Shown one piece after another: positions 1 to 13,300 of a stretch of DNA of 64,000 nt; positions within the stretch are counted from its first letter, which is position 1; each line of letters opens with the position of its first letter. The stretch covers positions 124,001 through 188,000 of the forward strand of contig WBMZ01011599.1 in the NCBI GenBank assembly GCA_013400975.1. Reading direction: 5' to 3'. Source of the stretch: Atrichornis clamosus (Eukaryota; Chordata; Aves; Passeriformes; Menuridae). The position numbers and the translations under genes are program-made. The notes below the pieces were generated by a model, which searched no databases, was not told where the DNA came from, and worked only from the letters and a program-made list of their open reading frames with translations.

Positions 1-2254
1 AAAAACAGCCCCTGCACTTATAGCATCCTCTTTGGAAATCTGACAACAGTTATCAGTCCTACCCCTCACCAGATTAACTTCAGTAGATTCATTCCTCTGT
101 TGAGGAAACCAACCCATATCTTGAATTAAATGATGGAAAAATATCTTTATTAAACACTGATGGCAAGGCCAGAATTGACAGGTGGCAGAAAGAGCAAGAT
201 GGGTATTACCAGTGATAGCTCGTACAAATGTAAAAGAAGTACTAACGACAATACAGAACTTTCATTAGTCTTCCACTTGTGTTACTGGCTGAAATTTTAA
301 ACAGCACTTTTTAAACTTCTCTTAAAAATGCACAAGTATTTTTTTCTTGTTCATCCTCACATGTTGACATCCACTGTTGGGAAGCCTGTAGTGCACGTTT
401 TACTTACACTGTATTTTTTACCTGGCTGGGCAGCAGCCCTTTGTTCTGTTGTGGGTAGTCTTTACTCAGAATTCCCAGATAATCAGCTCTCACTGCCTAG
501 CTGATTGCATTGATCTTGCAATCAATCTTGTGGTTGTTCTGCTGTACAGCTGTAATAGGAGAGTGAAGCAGCTCTGGATTTTGGATATGTGTGGACCCTT
601 GGACACATTTCCATGCACAGCTATCCTCTCCTCCATGCACCCACTCACACACGTGTGCACACGACCACAAGTATCTTTTATGTCTGATTAGATTAGGCAG
701 AGAATTAAGACATTTTCTTGTAGTGTTCCCTATCTGTTAATTACCTGTGGATAAGGTGTGCTTCCTCCAAGTGTTTTTGTCAATAGTCCTGTGGAGCTCT
801 AGACTTCAGGTTTGCTGCTCGTTAGCCTGCATCCAGAATGTTCTCCCTGGGCTCTGCATTGACAGGCAGTCTGCGTTCAGCTCTGAGCAAAGGGCAGCAT
901 ATATTTGCTTTTCCCCAGAAGCAGAGCAGAGATCAAATTATAGCCACACTTCAGTTTACTTGGTTGTTCCCTAGGGAAACCCAGCTGAGCTCTTGATTCC
1001 ACACAAACTCTGCCTTCTCCCCGCCCTTCCAAATAGGAGGCAGAGGTTCAGATTCATTTGCCTCTCATGGAGATTTCTGCTCCTTTATTCCCTTATTAGC
1101 CACGCAGGTAGATTCACAACTGGCCCTCAGTGTTTCATACTCACTGTGGTAATTTTTAGATCTTAAAAATCCTGGGACAGAGGAGGAGTGGAGAGGCTGG
1201 TTTCAGGATCTGTGGGAGTCACTGCAATTCTGAAGTTCAGCCTCATCCAACATCTATGGAGCAAATTCATTGCCTGCCCTCAGGAGGTAAACCATTTCTG
1301 GCACCCAGACCTTGCAGTTCCCATGGGACACAGAGTTGGTACTGGGATGTGTTCTTTGAGAAGGACTTTTGCTTTAATGTCCGTTTAATGAGCAAACATC
1401 AAATTAAGTCTCTCTTTCAGTCTGCTGCTCACACTTAATTGTGGCTGGTCTCTTCCATTTGCTTAATTTGCTTTTAACTTGTTCAAACCTTTTGCAGTTT
1501 GCTGACATGAAAATAGTGGAATTCATCCCCTTTGAAGATCCAGGCTACTCATTTTGCCTTTGTTTTACATGCAAAGAGAAACCTTATGTATTTATTTTTC
1601 AGTATTGTGCTTGTGCTGCCTATCATATGTCTTATCTCCTTATTTTTTAAATTTATTATTGAAAGACAAGGAAACTGGAAAAAAAGATTCCTGTTACTTT
1701 ACTAAATTTAAAACACATTTGTAAGTGATTATTTGGAAACAGTCCATGAAAAAGTGTGTCCACATTCTGCTCTTTAAAGCAATTTCTTTTCCTCTACTCT
1801 TGATGTGAACAGGTTTATCACCCTAAGGTCTCTGTACGTGGCAGTTAAGATGTTGTTAGAAAATCAAACATTGAATCATTTCCTTTGGGAAGAAAGACGG
1901 ATACTCAATGTTTCATGGGCTTTAAAAATCCCAGAGGAAGAATAGGCCAGACTTTGTTCTGACCAAGCTAAAAAGGTCCTTTTACTAAGTCCTTTCTTAG
2001 TTGTGTGTCTTCTAAGTTTCTATATTAAGCTAGAATGATGCCATATATATCCATTAAAAGTTGGGTAGCATAGTTTAAATCCATCAAGCTCTGAAGACCT
2101 GTGTCTGTGCTCAATCTCTGCTTTTAATGTGTAAAAGCAGATCCATGTCCATGGGCTTTTCTATGGTCACATCCAATTTATTGGCAAAAATCTGCATATA
2201 GGATACAACTGGCACCGACAGCTTGCAAAAAAAAAAAATTCTATTTCTTGTGCT

Positions 2255-2336
2255 CCTAATTATTTAAGACTTAACAAGTTCTATCAGGTAGAAGTAGTTT
2301 ACCCTAATTATTTAAGATTTGACAAGTACTGTAAGG
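2255..2336. repeat. Diverged local direct duplication, 48-bp spacing
   Basis: Two copies of a 34-bp segment start at 2255 and 2303. Both begin CCTAATTATTTAAGA and then continue with matching but diverged bases (ACAAGT..T.T..AGG in both). The 48-bp offset suggests a small tandem duplication that has since gathered substitutions. No function is evident. Confidence 0.7.
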
Positions 2337-4302
2337 AACAAAGCTGTCTGAATAAAATTATGAGGCATGTACTTGTTCCTGTTCCCTGCTGATGGGACCT
2401 GAGTCATCACAGGCTGAGGTGTACTAATTAATCCCAACCAAAGGTTTGTCCTCTCAATTAGCAGCCCCTTAGATAAGCTGCCTGGTTGATCTACAGCTGC
2501 CTGGTGGGAAATACCCAGGTTGTGCAAGTTTTATGATTCTGCCTCCCCAGGCCAGTTGCAATGTTATTTCAAGGAGAGGAGCTGATCTGTTTTGCAGAGT
2601 GTAATAGCTGCGTGCAGCGCTCTAGGGCAAATCCCACCAGGTAACTGCAACAGAGGGCTGGAGTCAGCATCCAAAGGAAGAGGAGAAATGTGCCCTCAGC
2701 TCGGCATGCTGCAAATTCCATCTCTGAACTGCACAAAATCCCTCTCAAAACGTTAGACTTTCTGGAAACCTGAGGAGAAGAAAAGCATTTATATTCTTGT
2801 GACTGTCAGAGAAAGTGTCTCTGAAGCCGTCTTAAAATCCATTTTTAATTCCACCGACAAGATATATGTTTGTGTGTAAACATCACACAGAGTATGAGCC
2901 AGGCATGAAGGATCTCAGTAACCCTTTAGCTCTATGTTATTTCCTAGCATGTTGGAACACAACTATGTTCCTAGTATGTTATTTCTAGGTACAGCACACC
3001 TTCTCTGGCCAAGGGCAATCACAACATGCCCACAGGGAAATCAGAAGGGCACATACTTTGTGTGGGAGTAGAGGCCCAGATCAGGATATTGAACTTGAAT
3101 AGGTTTTAAGTGTGTCAATCTGCCCATCTATTTTCTTCTCCTCTCCAATTTTCTGCTGTTTCTCCTAAGCATCATTATCACCCTTCTTTTCTGTCAGGGG
3201 CTTCACGGAAGAGTGAACTTAGCCTTGGGATAGGACACACGCAGAAGCAGCCTATCTCCCCTGTTTACCCAGGCTAAGACAAGAGGCTGGATACAGTGCC
3301 TGCTTAAACTAACCCTGTGGAAACTGAGGACATAAACTGAAGTGAAATTGAAGCGGTGAAATGGAGAATGTTGCCCTGAGATCTCGGCTGTGACTCTCCC
3401 TGAGGAAGGTCCCTCCTCAGAACACGGGTGGGGTCTGAGCTTGTCACTTCTTCCTTACTCCAAACCCCAGCCGCCACCAAGAGACCAAGGCACAAGAGCA
3501 CTGGGATTAACTTGTATCCTTTAATACTTTAATACTACCCTATTAGCACAGTGCTTAAATATGCTGGGGAAATTAAGGACAATTCAAATTACACACTTCA
3601 AGACTTTTAGCACTTAGGAAGAAAATAGAATTTTTGACTGATGGAGCACAATTCTTTTCCCAGCTGTACCTTTGTGACCTGCACATGCTGGTAATGTAAC
3701 AGAGGGGGCTGCAGAGCCTCCAAGGGATTTTTAATTTCAAAATGGATGGCAGATATCCATTCACTAATAAATCATCTGCAGCAGTTCTGCAAGTAAGAGA
3801 AAAGGCTCAAGGCATGTTATTTTGGTCTTGTGTACTTTTTCCCACCCTCTGGGTTCATAGAGTTAATAGTTGTTTGAAGTAGGGGTGGGCAGATGACCAG
3901 CCACATTAATAGTTGAGACGTGTTGTTTATATAAATTTCATTTTAATTCAGTGCATAGTGAGAGATGTATCAGTCAGTTTGGTTTCTTTTTTTTTTCCCT
4001 AGAATCTTGTTCTTGCACTTCTGTTTCATGGTCCTGCCTTCTTTTGGGCAAGAGAACTCATATAGATTTATTGCTTTTCTCTTTTCCGTGCAACCTTGGC
4101 TAATAAGAGCACTGCAGAGGCTGAAGGCTGTGAAATTAGCCTATGAACTCTTTGTATCCTCATCTGTCTCTCTCAATATCTCTCAGATCAGCCTGGTAAG
4201 AAGAAGAGGAACTGTGACTATATCTGTCTTTTTTGTTATAGACTCTTGTTGGTGTAGGTGGCAAACTGATGAAATACAGCAGGGATTTTTGCTTCACATT
4301 CA

Positions 4303-4326
4303 AATTTCTTAATTTCTTAATTTCTT
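4303..4326. repeat. Three copies of the octamer AATTTCTT
   Basis: Three uninterrupted copies of AATTTCTT lie back to back and run into a short CT-rich stretch. This is a minor microsatellite-like expansion. Confidence 0.8.
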
Positions 4327-7175
4327 TCTCTCTCTATTCAGTGGGTTATCCACTAATATGCCTAAAATCTACAGTTGCGATGTACACAGGTAGTGCATAA
4401 CTATGATGTGCCTATGACTTTTTGGATGGTACTGCCAAGCAATTTCATTGTCTCATAGCAATAACACTCATTTGCACAAAACCCAATTTAATATCTAGAG
4501 TTTGGTTGTGGCAATAGAAACAAAACAGAATTAATGGGTTTAGATCCAATGCAGTGATAAATATTGCCAGTAAAGTGATTTGCTGTCTATCTACTGAGGA
4601 TTTCAATTAATGTACAGGTGTTTTATATATTTACAGCTTGTTCTTCAGTTCAGGTACTGAGTGTAAGTTCATGGCCTCACCTGTTTTGTGTCACTCTTTT
4701 AGTTGCCATGTAGTGAATAAAATGAAGTGACACCTCTGCACAAATGACTGGGATGCTTTATTAAATATTCAGATGTCTGGACTCTACATATGCATATCAG
4801 CTTATGTCTTATTTACTTCAAACAACCCCCCAAGTGTCCCTTTGTATGCATGTGAGTACTACGAGATCTCTGTCTCCTGGTTTGCATGTATGATTAGTGC
4901 TAGACTCAAGAGAACAAACATATCCATTCTAAAATTATATTGCCTATTATTTTTCAGAGTTAAACAGTGAGTTCTGTGAGGTTTTTTACGCCTGACTACA
5001 GTATTTTGGACAGGTACTCTCAAATTTTAATGTGTAACATAATGCCGATATGGGGAACTTGCTTTTCTAATGACTCTTTGCACCACTTGATGATATCTGT
5101 ATTAACAGAGTAAGAAGCCATTCAGAACAATTTTTTTGTGTCAGACTAATAGAATGAGGATGGATGCTTTGTGCTGCAGGCACTGGCCTGGTGTTGAAAA
5201 ATTTGGAGCTCAGTTCCTGGCTGTGTCACACAGTGTATGACGGTAGGAGAGTCTGCTAGGACCGATTTTTTTCCAATGCCTAAAGGACCAAGTGAATATC
5301 TACTGGCATTTTCAAAAGCAGCAGGGGATTGGCTTCCAAGGGGTTTTCCAACATTCCTATGGAAAGCACAGTTCTGAGTCCAGAAAGCCTTTGCAGGAGT
5401 CACCCTTGCTGCCCTTCTCCCTACCTGCTGATGCTATGCCCACTGCAAGGGCATCTCAGACATCCTCACAACCTCAGATTTAACTCTTAAAAACCAAGAG
5501 AAAAGGTAAACAGAGAAGTCTTAAATGTACAGGGATCCCAGAAGCTAGCACAGTAAAATTTCCTTTTTAAACGAAGCTCAAGATAGAGGTGGGGCTAATG
5601 TCACCTCCCTGTGCCTGTGTTACCACTGGGAGTGAATGGAGGCAATTTCCATCTCAAGCTTTGAGTGACTTGCACAGTAGTCCTCCACTATGGAGAAACG
5701 CATTTCTAAAGACACCCAGGTAATTGGGCCACAATGTTTATAACAAAAGTCATCCTCCACGATTTTCCTGTGCAGTGTCTGAATTCCCCTCATGAGACAG
5801 GAGTTATTAATAGTGTTTTTGTTGATTTATGCTGATACAACAGGTGAAAACTTTTCTCATTATTTTCCTGCTCTAATTTTGTCACTCTTAGACTCCTATC
5901 AACAACATGATAGAAATAATATCCTTCATTTTAATGCTAAATAATTACAGTCAAAACAACTTACCTATTACCCTAAAGAGTTTGCAAACAACTGCCTAGG
6001 GAAGAGAGGAAAGTTACTCCCTGTGCAGGGCAGACAGAACTCCTGTGCTCCCGTTTCTCGCTGATCTTGCGGTGATTGGGAATTCTTTGTGCTTGAGTTG
6101 TCAGAGCCTGTGTTTGGGTAGCGTGTTTCACATCTGACGATGCTGTCAGGTACACTGAAGTGGTTGCTGAAATAAGAACCCACTCAGCCAAGACGTGCCA
6201 TCTGCTTCCTGATGACTGACAGCAGCGAAATCTCTTGTGCTCCTGCCAGCGGAATTCTCCCTTTCAAATCACATTCTGCAGTGCCAGAGTCATTCCTTGC
6301 CATGTCATTAAAGCTGGGAAGGGCTCAGACTTTATGTTTCACTAGTAATTTTGCAATTTCTAATCTTGTTCTTTTGTTCCAGAAAAGTGTGGACAACTCA
6401 AGCATATCTTTCTCATTTTATACATCTAAGCTTTTTACAATATTTTCTTGTTCAAGAAAACAGTATGATTTTGAAAAGTAATTTTAATTGAAAATAAAAA
6501 AGTTTCATATTGATTTAAGCAGAATGCTCATTCTTTTTTCTAAATGCTGTGGAAAAATGTTTATCTTTAGTGCCTTCTTATGCAAAATATTTAAATGCCA
6601 ATATTCACTCAGTTCTGCATGGTGTTGGTATGCACTTTTCTGCTTCAATGCAGTGGTGATGCACGCTATGAATTTTTCGTATAGTAGGTGATATTTGGTC
6701 AAAAATAGTAGGTAAAGTTGTGCTAGATTCGATTGATTTTTAATAGAAAATATATAGGACAGAATAACCTTCTGCTTGCAGAAATCACTTCTGTCAGCCT
6801 CCAGCACCCCAAGATAGGGACTGACTGTCCAGGTGGAACTCACTTCCTGTCGCATTTCTGAAAACCAGAATGTGACAGTAGTCCTAAGTTGGCAGCTTAG
6901 GAGAGAAACCACAGAAAGATATTATTTCCTGGATCAGCAGTCGTTTAAAAAATTGATAACCTGGATACCAAATGGGTCATTTTCAGCCATGGCTGAAGAC
7001 AGTCAAATTGCAAGCAGACACCAAAGAGACGGTGTCACTCCCTCGGAGTCCCTTCTGCTCTCCATACCTGTCTGCGTGCTCCCACCTTTTTCCCTTGCCC
7101 TGGAACTGGAGCTTATTTCTCCTGGTGAGCCAATTTCAATTTCTAAATAAAGAGGAATCAAATTGTGCTTTGTCT

Positions 7176-7270
7176 GGTGGGAGGGTGGGGTTATTTGGGA
7201 TTTTTTGTTTGTTTTGTTTTGTTGGTTTGGTTTTGCTTTGGGTTTTTTGGGATTTTTGGGTCTTTTTGTA
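7176..7270 (+). repeat. G/T-rich low-complexity stretch with quadruplex motif
   Basis: The plus strand here is almost wholly G and T, with runs such as GTTTGTTTTG and later GGG-T6-GGG-AT5-GGG. Its first part, 7179-7199, has four G-tracts separated by A, T and TTATTT, which fits the usual intramolecular G-quadruplex pattern (four runs of at least three G, short loops). The stretch gives a spurious 99-codon frame on the plus strand rich in F, G, L and W. Similar G/T-rich patches occur at 22288-22340 and 44304-44362. Confidence 0.75.
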
Positions 7271-10194
7271 AGTTTGGTGTAAACTGCTAAACTTATTTAG
7301 CAGGGTGAGAGGTTGATTGCTAATGCTGCCTGCCTGTTTCTGTTCCTTCACCTCGCCTCCTCAACTGTGCTAGCACAGGTATTTTTGCATCCATGCATTG
7401 AACTACCTCAAGGGATTGGTACGGGTTTAAAATAATGTAGTAAAAATGGCTTTTATTATTCTGGATCAGTTCTTCCCACAGTGTCACAAACAGTTGTACC
7501 AGGATGCCTAAAGGGAGATGTTGGAAGAAGCTGGGTGGTCAGGAGAGGGAAAAAAGAAGGGCGCAGGCTGCCAAAACAAATGGATGTCAAACGCGCCCTT
7601 AGCACAGTCTCGGATACCATGTTAAAGAGCTGGTATGGCAGAAATTCACATCCCAGCTTGGCGTGCATTTCCCCCCCAGTGGAGATGCAGCCTTAACTAC
7701 GGTGGTGATAATAAAAAGTTTCACTGATGGAGCCTCTGCGCAGCACTTGAAAGGGTTTGCTGTTCTTTAGTGCATCTGGAGCAAGAAGTACAAAGGAAGA
7801 AGCTATGCTAATGCACTGTTATGAGCTCTGCTCTTTGGGATTTATTTATTCTTCCATTTAAGACACAATTTGCAGCTGCAAGGAGCTGAAGTGTAGACTT
7901 AAAAAGAGAACGAGGCAAAGTATATTACACAAAATAACCTCTAAGTAGACCATCACGTCTGGCTGGTTTCTTTGCAGTGCATTGTGTGTCTAATAAAATA
8001 TATAGTTTAAAAATATATATCTTGAAACCTACAGTATTTTCAGCCTGAAATTTCTGTGTATGTCCCATTATGAACCATGACAGGGAATCCTACAATTTCT
8101 GAGTTTTATGATTACATAAAAGCACATACCAAAAAATGGTTGAAAGTGGTCTGGATTTAGAGACCTTAAGAACAAATATATATCACTAGGAGTCTGTAAG
8201 CACTGGCAACACCTCTTAGGTTGCATACTGAAATGTCTTGTATCATTTAAGACCATTGTTTCATTTAAATCTGAAATGGCTTAGATCCCCCAGGAAGTGG
8301 ATGCAGGTAAGGCACTTTATTCAGTGTCATCAGCAAGATGCAGGGAAAATGACAGACCCATGCCTAAGCTTTCTCTTCCCCTTCTTGCAAAGTGAGTTTA
8401 CTATTTTAACTTTTTTTTTTCCAATATTTTCCCTCTTTTGGGTTGCACGTTTGATACTTGTTCTCCTCAAGACTTGCTCATGGTCATCTGCTAATGATAT
8501 TAAGTAGTTTTCACATGGTGTGGTCATCCTGCTCTTTGTTCTACCTGTATGGCTTCACAAGAATCTGTCCCCACAACGCAAATGGCTGGGAGCTGAAATG
8601 CACATCAGCTGCATCAGCTGCAAATTTGTCCTAATGAAATTTGGCGAAAATAGTCAAAGTTGCTCCAGATTAAATGGAACTGCCACAGGTTTTTGACAAT
8701 TGAGATGACAGTCCAGCGCATCTCAGGATGGCATGCGTCATTAGATTTACAAAATGTGAAAGAGAAGTGTATGCTAGAAGCTACTGTCCTTCAGGCTTTC
8801 ACATTATTTTTTCACTTTCCTTGAAATTCAAATAAATTAGAAGCCTTGAAAGATCAACCATGAACAGATATGGTTGGTCAGGTGCTTAAAAAAAAAAAGG
8901 CAGCAAAATGGAGAAATCCAGTATACAACTAATGGTATTTTTCTCTTTAAAAAAAAAAGTCTGTTGTATTTAGTTTTACGGGAGTGGGATGAATTGCAAA
9001 CAAATAAAATGCAGAACACAAGTGACTGGTGTTGGTGTAACACCCAGAGCAGGGGACAAAAGGCTCTTAAAGGACTTTCATCTTTTCAGACATTTTCATA
9101 CTCTTTTACAGTCTTTTCAGTGGCTGTCCACACTGAAGCAAAATGTTTGTCTAATTGAATATCCCAGGTTATATATTATCGGTGAATTTCTTCTAACGAA
9201 ACAGGTCAGCTGGATAGCCAGACCTCCCACAGCATCCACTTCAGTCCAGAGCTGGAATTTGAAGGCTTGGAGTAAGAGCAGCACGACTGCAATCCTTTAA
9301 TACATCTTCTGTGCCTGTTGAGTCTCCTTGTAGACTCCAGAGCTCACAAGCCTGTCTTGGATACCAGGGTGAATAAGGTAAAGAAAAAATAGGCTACCAC
9401 ATGGGAATTTTCATCTCAAGGCAGTAGGGACACTTTACGTTCATTAGAATACTCAGAAGTAGCTCAGATTAAATGTTGGCCTTAACAGTAGCATTCTGCA
9501 TATCTACTATCACTCATACTTCCTTAGCATTTTAAAGAAATATTTAAAATCTTAATCTCTCCTATTTTTCTTTGAGATGACAGATCCATTAAAGAGGAAG
9601 TGTGGCAAAAAACTCTATACTTGTGCTATGCAAATTAATATTCAAAGAACATACAAAATCTAGAGAAATGTATTTTTTGTGGCTTTGGTAAACGCATGTT
9701 TAGAGGAGCAAGTAATGATATAGTAACAAATCTCTCTCAGCATGAGGTGATGAGGGCAGACTCCTGAGGTGGAGTAGAGTCTGTCTCCACCCATGTTAAG
9801 GGAATTGGGCTGATTGGCATCACCATAAGTGGGAAGGACTAGGGGATGTGCGTCAAATATATCCTAAAAAAAACAAAATAAGGAAAAAAAAAATCAACCA
9901 CTGAATAATTCCCTCCTGGTTAGAAATGTGCACTGGGGAAAGTAGCTATAAATAATACATTCTTAACTCTAAGAATGATGTTTTTCACTTCATTTTCTGT
10001 AAAGCGAAATATTTCAATGCATTTCATTAAGACTTTAATTCCCCATTCTCCATGCCCTTTTCCCTTGAGGAAAGTTCATAAATATTTCCTTGTTATTTCA
10101 CTCTTAAGTCGCTCTTGTGAAGAACTTGTAGGAATTTGTTTATTCACTGTGAATCCTTTCTCTCCTCTGCCTTGTTCCTTTGGCCAGGAATGTG

Positions 10195-10361
10195 TGCTGT
10201 GGTTTAACCCCAGCTGGCAATGCAGTAGCACACTGCTGCTCACTGCCCCACACCTGCTGGGACGGGGACGAGAAGAAAAATGTAAAACTCATAGAAAATG
10301 CAAACCACAACATTGTACAAGTCACTAGGAAGAGAGTTAACTCCCAGAGGAAACCAGGACA
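10195..10361 (-). mobile_element. Internally deleted solo LTR of an endogenous retrovirus (ERVL-type)
   Basis: On the plus strand this begins TGCTGTGGTTTAACCCCAGC and ends AACCAGGACA. Read on the minus strand it opens TGTCCTGGTTT, has TAGTGACTTG-like sequence near the start and ends GGTTAAACCACAGCA, the two ends I know from a very common avian LTR family. The TG...CA termini are intact. An identical 5-bp ATGTG flanks it on both sides (10190-10194 and 10362-10366), and 5 bp is the usual target duplication of class III (ERVL) elements. Full LTRs of this family are several hundred bp; here the central promoter and polyadenylation part is missing, leaving 167 bp. No viral coding sequence is present. 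The frame at 10180-10665 (161 codons, plus) runs across it and is coincidental. The exact subfamily is not determined. Confidence 0.8.
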
Positions 10362-10366
10362 ATGTG

Positions 10367-13300
10367 AAACAGTAATACAGGGCTTTTTCTATTCTGTTTG
10401 TTCTTTAATTTCATTTCATTCCCAGTTCCTTGGTTATGTTCAGGATTTCACCTGTGAGCTGTCTGTTCAAACAGCTTCCTCAGCACCCTGGCCACTTATC
10501 TTGAGCATGTCATCTCCTGTGAAACCTTTACATATATATATGCATTCTGACAATAATTTTATATGGCTGAGGGTTTTTTTTCAATTCTGTTATTATAGAA
10601 CAATTTTCTTAACCTCTCAATTTATGTTTAGCATGTTGTTTTGTTCCTGCCTTGAGATGCAGTAGCTCTTCCTTTTGTATTGCCCCTCTGCTTTTGGCTG
10701 GGAGAACGACACTCTTTTTTCTAATCCTGTAAAATTCTGTTTAGTTTGAGTTATAATCAGTTAAAAATGTGAATTTTGTTTATCATCTGTTTACTGACTT
10801 TCTCAGAAGCTTACAAAAAGTTAGTTTAATTGTGAATGCTCCACACCACCCTCAAAGTGTAGGGCCAAGGTTGGGACCAGAGACCAGCTGCCGGCTGCTC
10901 ATGGTTTTGCCTGCTCAATATTTGACTCTGGCTTGAAGCTCAGGTTCCAGCCCAGGAAAAACGACCAGCTCAGCACTATTCCATCCAAAGGCAGCTGGGA
11001 GCAGCAGGCAGCAGCCTGGCCAGGAAGCAGCACTTCTCCACAGTTACCCTGCTTCAGCCAAAACCAGCTCTGGATTGCAAATCCCCCTGCTCTGTTCCAG
11101 TAGTGATGAGGGCTATATGGTTTGCAGCTAACAATATCACCCAGGGTAATAATATCACCCAGCTGATCTTGGCGCTGCAGCCAGGCTGTGCGTGTTCACG
11201 CTGGTGGGATGAAGGAGGGTTTCTGGTAGCAGAACTAAGAAGTTCTAACTATTAACGTTAATAACTCTTGTAGATAAAGGGAGATGCCTTCCTCAAAGAA
11301 CCAAGCTGTCTCACAGCATCCTTCTAAAACACTTTCCAGCACATTTATTATTTGTTTCCACTGAGTACAAGTGGTGGCCAGATCCAAGCCTTGTTGCTTC
11401 CCCAGGAAAGATCCAGTTGCACTGGAGCTGGAATAACTTCCTGAAGAGTTTGGCATCTTTGATTGCAGAAACACTCTTTCTGGTTTTATTTTAGGACTTC
11501 TTTAAAATATTCTTCTATTTTCTGTTGGAGTTTGCCTGCTTTGCAGTCCAAACATCCCATCTGTACATGTATTAGCAACCAGGTTGTCTCTTTTTCCCCT
11601 CCAGCTGCACTGAGAGACTTTCTAGTTGATAGTTGGAAGTAAGTTTTCCCCTGTTTTTCTTGACGTTACCTCTTTAAAGTACAAACGCAGATTTTTTTTT
11701 GAATCCAGTTTTTTACTAGGCAGTAACATCTTGTTGTTTAAACCAGTCCATATTCTCACAATAAGAGCACATAGCTAAAGGAAACAAATACCTGCCTTGG
11801 TTTGGAAAATAAGAAATACAGGATGGTGTAAAAATTCAAAGGACGTAAATTTATTATAAAATCCAACCCAATTGTTAGAAGGGTTTTTTTAGCATTACTT
11901 TCTTTTTTCCTGTCCCCAAGTGATTCTGATATTAATGTGGGACTTTGCTTCGTCATAACTTTGCTCCTCCTCCTAAATTAAAGCTGAAGCTCGACACAGG
12001 GCAAGTATCTCTAAGGGCAGCAGCTGCATGGAAAACTTAGCACAATTTCAGCGCTGAAGCTTATCCACTTAAGGATATTACTAAGGAACCAGATGGAGAA
12101 TGGTTTTCCATAGTTAAGCATCTGGGCCCTGCAATGATACACTCTGCCCTAAGCATTACTCTGGGAATTGACTTCATGATGGGAAAAAGCAGAGAAAAAG
12201 AGACAAGCAGAGAAAAAAGAGCATAATATTTTATGTTGCAAAAATGTGCAGCCAAAGAGTCACCATTTTGTCACACATTGAAGTTTCCTCATCTCTGTTT
12301 GTGTTTATAACCTCTGGGATAAAATGAAGAGAAAGTGAGACTTTAATGGTTATTATAGAGGGAAAGCCAGCTGTGTAGAAAATCAGAGATGGTGTTTTGG
12401 TTTCAGTGGAACTTGATTGAGTTATTAGATGTCAAAGTGCAAGGCAACACTTTCTGATAGGGCTTCTAATTGTAGATACTGATATCTAATATTAGGTCTG
12501 CTGGATTAATTTTTGGATTTCTGCACTTAAGGGCTTCCAGACAGTGCTGTGTCCACAGGTGAGAAATGCAGTGGTTTGATAAATGTGAGGTATATGGGAT
12601 GTTCCATTAGGCTTGTGGGAAGCACCAAACGTCTGGTAACTAGATGGAGTCAAAGGAAAAAACAGAATGAGTGTTTTTTCTGAGCAATCCTGCTGTATAG
12701 TCTTGAAATCCATAGGCAAAAAGTCTTTAGAAGTTAAATACAGAATTGTCCTGGAACCAGAAGACAGAACAAAGGGGTTTTTTGCTCAGCTGTTCATGAG
12801 GGTCTACAACCTGCCTCACTGGTTGCAGATTTTAGCTGAAGTTTTCCATGCTGTCCAGGCATTCTGGATTTTTTTCCTGCTATGTTGAGTCTCCAGCATC
12901 GAATATTATGTCATCTTTTGCTGTGTGCTTTTCTCTGCCAGGGCAGTTATAGGAACTTTTCCCTCTGGCTATTCACCTGCCTTTGAAAAGCCTGTAGGAA
13001 CCTACTGGAGACCTTTTTTCTTTCACTTTTTCAATAAAGCTTTACCATGGCTTTGCATTTTTTAGTAAATTTGGCTAAAATGATAGGCTTAAAAAAAAAG
13101 TATTTAAAAAAAAGATAGAAGGTAAATAAACCAAAAAATCTGACTCATCTCATAGCTCTGCTGAGTTTTGAAGTACCCAGATAATGCAGGTCAGCTCTAA
13201 TGGACTATTTAATAGTGTGAACCTGGATGACGAGTTATTGAAAGTCACTGAGCAAATGTCATCAACCTCCTTCGAATATTAGGACCTTATATAGGGTTTC

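Larger units (their letters stand above)
1..10189. other. Gene-free unique sequence
   Basis: AT-rich sequence in which I see no gene. Open frames on both strands are short (up to about 135 codons, at 6505-6912 minus), overlap one another, lack recognisable motifs and show no splice-site pattern that would link them. Small local structures are listed separately: a diverged duplication at 2255-2336, an 8-bp triplet at 4303-4326 and a G/T-rich patch at 7176-7270. The stretch may be intergenic or part of a large intron; the sequence alone does not decide. Confidence 0.6.

Noticed and set aside
10180..10665. 161-codon plus-strand open frame
   Set aside because: It runs from unique sequence through the antisense LTR remnant and out again, so it cannot be an old gene.
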